Origin: Tigriopus japonicus | Taxonomy: Eukaryota > Arthropoda > Copepoda > Harpacticoida > Harpacticidae | DNA: 64,000 nt | NCBI GenBank assembly: GCA_010645155.1 | Contig: CM021312.1 | Coordinates: 2,941,021 to 3,005,020 of the forward strand | Direction of reading: 5' to 3' | In this document: positions 60,216-64,000 of the stretch, one piece after another | How the letters are laid out: every line of letters starts with the position of its first letter | Position numbering within the stretch: position 1 is the stretch's first letter | Notes under the pieces: generated by a model | Seen by the model: only the letters and a program-made list of their open reading frames with translations | What the model was told of the DNA's origin: nothing | Database searches by the model: none | Translations under genes and position numbers: made by a program

Positions 60216-61360
60216 ATCATTGCATATGTGAAATATAAACTTTCCTTTAAAATGTTTGTCAACTTGAGAACGAGTCATTGAATGTATTTGTTGTATGCAG
60301 TTTACAATTGAGAGAGTTGACAAACAAAAACTGCTTTTCAGGAGGGCTTGCCAAAAGCCAAAAATGGCGAGCAATGATCTTGAATAAAGGAAAACAAGCC
60401 GAATTGTATATGCGTCAATTGAACATTTGTCCCGTTTCTGCTTTATCAATCGGATTTTCCCAAGCGGCAATCCTCCTTTCTTTCTGTCCAGCTTTTCTAG
60501 CCGCAATTAATTAAAACACAGGGAGAGAAAGGAAACAAGACAGGTCAGAGATTTTGCATATTGCAGTAATAAAATATAGATTTCAGTAGATGTTGTTGTT
60601 GGTGTTGTTTGGCAGGTACTAGTTAACAGGTAAAATCAACAACAGTCCTAACCTGTTGCTAAGAGCAGGAGTGATAGAGACGTAGCAGAAGATTAGGTAG
60701 TAAAGGGGCGGGGGCGGTTGTCAGTTGATTAGAATATTGAAGATCAAACCACTTTGGGGGTCAATCAAATAAAAGGGGATTCAGGATCGACAACTGAAAG
60801 GGATTTTTTTTTGTTTCGAGTGAAGGCTCATCCAATATTTTTATAGCCACTATTCGTCATAAAGCAACACTTTGGAAGGGAAAGAAAACCCTGCGATAGG
60901 TTCGAAAACCTATCAAGGGAGGAAACAACTTAAATTGCTGTGGGCTAGCAAGAAGTCAGAAACAACACTTTCAACGAGACATGCAGGGAATTGAAGTTGC
61001 ACAAGGAAATTAGAGGGTCAATTTTGAAGGTTTGTGCCAAATGAAAGTTGCGGAACGATGGTGCAATTGGTGTTTCGGAAGGGGTTATTTTAGGTGTCGT
61101 ATTCGAAAGAAAGGCACTTTTATATGTTCCCCTTGATTTGGTTTGTTTTTTCAATCTTACAATGAACACTACAAGCACAACACAATGGACAACCATATAG
61201 AATGGCGACCTGAACGTTCCCTAAAAGGCGTGTTCCAATGAGCCTCTTGTTAAGTTGACCAGTGATTTTTTTGTTTGACAGAGAGGTAGATTGAAAGACA
61301 AGGTAACCAGATCACGATGAAGTGAAATGATTCCCTCGCTGCAGAGACGACAATTCTGTG

Positions 61361-61398
61361 AGTAGTGGTAGTAATAGTAATAGTAGTAGTAGTAGTAG
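61361..61398. repeat. (TAG)n microsatellite in the probable EcR 3' UTR
   Basis: A run of TAG/TAA triplets about 450 bp past the EcR stop codon. On the transcribed strand it reads CTA triplets. Confidence 0.85.
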
Positions 61399-61841
61399 CT
61401 TTAGAATGAGAGTGAAATTTAAGCATAGCACAAAATCAGGATGCCAGAAGTCTGCTTCTGGAGGCAGTCAAGAGTAAGGAAGAGAAGAGAACATATTGAT
61501 GCTCCAGGTGTCGAAGAACAAATGGAAACACTTGGTGTCCCAATTTTGGTCGCAATCCTCTTGTAAGGTAAAGTGTTGATTGTTTCTTGCAAAGTGGAAG
61601 AAGGCGAACCATGTGATTGGTTCGATAGAGCGAGCGAGAAATGGAGAAGAGTCCCTGTTAACTACATTCAGAATTCGTGGCTGACACAAATATGCGATGA
61701 AGAGACAAACACACAAATAGATTGCACATGGGGGTTGGGGGTGGTTGGTGTGGTGATGGCTGAATGAAACACTCTGCGCGGGAGACGGCCCGAAAGGTCC
61801 CTTCGGAGAGGGACAGAAGACGGCAAGACACCAAAACCCTT

Positions 61842-63482
61842 TCATTTGATGTCCCAGATCTCGGCCAAGAAGGCGGGCAGTTGCCGGTTGATCATCCTCA
61901 GGTTGAAGCACGTCTTGGCATTGCTGTTGCCGAGCGATCTGAGCTCGGTGAGGACGGACAAGAGCTTCGCGAACGTGACCATGGGCTCTTTTTTCTGCTT
62001 GGCCATGACATATGATTGCAGGGCCTCGACGTAGATCTCTTGGATCTTCTCCACCCGGTTCGGCTCCTTGACATTGTGTCTCTCACTGAATATGACAATG
62101 GCAGTTATGAGAGCGTACTCGGCATTATCCACCTTCATCTTGCACATGCTTCGGCAAAAGCGGAAGAGGGAATCATTGCTCAGACCGGCCTTCACGTAGT
62201 TGTCCTTTGAGAAGGGGTAGTTGTTCGCATAGATAATACTGTCTCGCTGAGGGTCGTATCGACGTGCACCCCTCAACATCATCACCTCACTAGAACAACC
62301 TTTCAACAAATTGACTTGGTCCTCCCGACACAGGGTCTGGAACCCGGGGAGATGCTTGCTGAACTCGACAATGAGCTGAACTGTTAGGATTGTCATCTCT
62401 GTGATGTGTTGAAACAACCGGTCTGACTCACTCTCAATGCCGTTACTATCATTGGCATACTGAAGGGGCACATGGTACACACGATTGAGGTCGTCCTCAC
62501 TTGGATTCTCATACTCATCTTGGTAGTACACAATGCGGTTGATGAGCTCTTCCTCCTCGGGCTTGAGATGTCTTTGGGACAAGGTGGAACGAGCACCGAG
62601 TGTCAGACCCAAGCCTAACCCGGCAAAGTTGGGCGTGTGAGAACCGTTTAAGCTCACGCCACTCACACCGCCCACTCCATTGGCATTGGTAATGGCGGTG
62701 GTTGAACTAGCATCTCCTTTCTGGGCGGCCTTTTGAGCTCGCTTAATGGCCCGTTTCTTCTGACATTGGCTCTCCGGGACAACACATTCTGCCCTCATGC
62801 CCACCGTGTAACACTTCTTGAAGCGACAGGCTTGACACTTTCGCCTCATGTACATGTCAATTTCACAGCCGTCTCCATACTTGCAGGAATATGTTGAATT
62901 CTTTGTGATGGAGCGTCGAAAGAAGCCTTTGCAGCCCTCACAGGCCAAGGCGTTGTAATGGTAGCCGGAGGCTCGGTCTCCACACACGGTGCAGAACTCC
63001 TCCTGAGGTCGGGGTACCTGTCCCTTCTTTTTCCTCTCGTTCTCCTGCATCCGGGGATAGTCTTGAGACGAAGGGGACTCACTCTTGACGAGGAATGAGG
63101 ATTGCTGACTGCTGGGACTGCCCACCGAGGACAAATTGCCTTGAGTAAACCCGAGGCTATTGGAAGGAGGACTATAGGAAGAGGGAGGTTCAGATTTAAT
63201 CTCAGTGGTGAGAGGGCTGGAGGCCTGGAACTGTGAAGAAGGTGAGGACGTATCCACATAGATGGGTTGGTTTGGCAGGGAAGGCGACAGCACACTCGAC
63301 GGGGGTGAGGGCTGAAGACCGAAAAAGTGCGGCGAGACGGGCGACATGGACTGCCCTGAGGGTGAGTTGACCATCATATTTGGGATAGCCCCGTTGAATG
63401 GAGGCCCCCCAGTCATTGTGGTGTAGGCCTTCACCTGACTCCTTGCCTGAAGGAGCGTCACTTGTGGAGCACTACCAGACAT
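61842..63482 (-). CDS. EcR: Ecdysone receptor (nuclear receptor NR1H1)
   Basis: EcR heterodimerises with RXR/USP and drives transcription in response to ecdysteroids, controlling moulting and reproduction. The 546-residue frame is uninterrupted. A short A/B region (1-163) is Ser/Pro/Gln-rich with two sumoylation-type motifs (IKSE 95-98, VKSE 132-135). The two-zinc-finger DNA-binding domain is at 164-229, with P-box CEGCKG (181-186). The T/A extension AECVVPESQCQKKRAIKRAQK is typical of EcR. After a Gly/Asn/Ser-rich hinge, the ligand-binding domain runs from about 308 to 546. It keeps EcR-typical contacts: Thr of MTILTVQ, Arg residues of MLRGARRYD, Asn-Ala near 520 and Trp543 of EIWDIK, where helix 12 ends the protein with no F domain. 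An in-frame TGA lies 24 bp upstream of the ATG, fixing this start. No coding intron is present, but a 3' splice site precedes the exon at 63639. Confidence 0.97.
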   Translation of the reverse strand: MSGSAPQVTLLQARSQVKAYTTMTGGPPFNGAIPNMMVNSPSGQSMSPVSPHFFGLQPSPPSSVLSPSLPNQPIYVDTSSPSSQFQASSPLTTEIKSEPPSSYSPPSNSLGFTQGNLSSVGSPSSQQSSFLVKSESPSSQDYPRMQENERKKKGQVPRPQEEFCTVCGDRASGYHYNALACEGCKGFFRRSITKNSTYSCKYGDGCEIDMYMRRKCQACRFKKCYTVGMRAECVVPESQCQKKRAIKRAQKAAQKGDASSTTAITNANGVGGVSGVSLNGSHTPNFAGLGLGLTLGARSTLSQRHLKPEEEELINRIVYYQDEYENPSEDDLNRVYHVPLQYANDSNGIESESDRLFQHITEMTILTVQLIVEFSKHLPGFQTLCREDQVNLLKGCSSEVMMLRGARRYDPQRDSIIYANNYPFSKDNYVKAGLSNDSLFRFCRSMCKMKVDNAEYALITAIVIFSERHNVKEPNRVEKIQEIYVEALQSYVMAKQKKEPMVTFAKLLSVLTELRSLGNSNAKTCFNLRMINRQLPAFLAEIWDIK

Positions 63483-63638
63483 ACTAATCGAGTCGATTCT
63501 TCAAGAAGCCATTCGTCACCTCATCGTCAGGTGAGCAAGTGCTTGATGGCCAACATGAATTGTCCACGCTCGGAATTGTGGAGGGAGGGCCGTTTTCTTT
63601 CTGTTTCAAACGCAGCCTCGAAATTGAGACTCAATGAT
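63483..63638 (-). other. EcR: EcR 5' UTR part of the coding exon
   Basis: The minus-strand sequence TTTCTTTGTTACAG (AG at 63640-63639) is a strong acceptor. It implies that the EcR coding exon begins at 63638, with about 156 bp of 5' UTR before the ATG, and that at least one upstream non-coding exon exists. Confidence 0.75.
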
Positions 63639-64000
63639 CTGTAACAAAGAAAGATGGAGACACTTTTAGGAATGGCCATTAAGCACATATTGGACTGTGG
63701 TGAATCATTTTTATCGGACGATCAGTTGATCGATGATCCCAATGAGGAGTAACATTGCTAAACTAACGTATTTTGTCGCTAAATCAAACCCTCAAATCTT
63801 CTTTCCTCAACGGTGAGAGACTGAAGAGCTTCCCTAAGAGTCAAGAAAAACGAAATGGCCATTTCAAATCACTCATCCATTCAACCACCTACGTACGTAA
63901 TGCTAAACTTAGATGCATGTACTACTGGAGTATGTACGGGTTGTTTTTCTTTTATTCATCTCTTGCTTCGTATTTCGCCGCAAGCGTGAGATTGCCAATC
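63639..64000. other. Probable EcR 5' UTR intron
   Basis: It lies upstream of the EcR exon acceptor and holds no recognisable exon. It is therefore probably intron continuing beyond the window. Confidence 0.55.

Larger units (their letters stand above)
55785..61841. other. Gene-poor region and 3' flank of EcR
   Basis: No confident gene. The right part is probably EcR 3' UTR (minus strand). A minus-strand AATAAA is present at 60039-60044, 1.8 kb from the stop, with no obvious nearer one. Unassigned frames include minus 56677-56970. Simple repeats are listed separately. Confidence 0.45.

Noticed and set aside
60078..60506. 142-codon minus-strand Tyr-rich frame
   Set aside because: The Tyr/Asn run is a translated triplet repeat. 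There are no domains or splice sites.
61898..62210. Frames overlapping EcR on both strands
   Set aside because: Shadows of the conserved EcR ligand-binding domain frame.

Overview
The window is nuclear DNA from an arthropod, most likely a crustacean and plausibly a copepod. The evidence is a clear ecdysone receptor, two IR25a-type chemosensory receptors, short GT-AG introns (63-77 bp in several genes), a tRNA-derived SINE and several hAT-like MITEs. The copepod assignment is inference from the style of the proteins and introns; no marker in the window proves it.

Layout. 1-5277 holds no confident gene, only a hAT-like MITE (1182-2192) and a SINE copy (3877-4124). 5278-6119 is a 3'-terminal exon of a coiled-coil protein (+). 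11954-14621 (-) is a two-exon APC2/ANAPC2 gene, the cullin subunit of the anaphase-promoting complex. 17699-21806 (-) is a multi-exon secreted protein that joins a signal peptide, a Pro/Gln-rich stretch, a six-cysteine defensin/knottin-like motif and a carbonic-anhydrase domain that has lost two of its three zinc histidines. 22255-37567 is a dense cluster: IR25a-like gene A (-, 5 exons), two tandem Na-K-2Cl cotransporter genes (+, 2 exons each) and IR25a-like gene B (-, one exon). 37568-61841 is gene-poor and holds a long inverted repeat, another MITE with a perfect 8-bp target duplication, microsatellites and a few unassigned candidate exons. 61842-63638 (-) carries the whole EcR coding sequence in one exon, with an acceptor in its 5' UTR.

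The genes do not form a pathway. Within the central cluster, though, two olfactory/ionotropic co-receptor paralogues enclose two Cl- loaders. Cl- loading can set the sign of Cl- currents in arthropod sensory neurons, so a functional link is conceivable but unproven. The most unusual item is the chimeric carbonic-anhydrase-related protein. Also notable are the intron-bearing versus intronless IR25a pair, the possible operon-like NKCC pair, and EcR without coding introns.

Exon joins were worked out by hand from reading frame, GT-AG signals and paralogue continuity. No alignment or database search was run.
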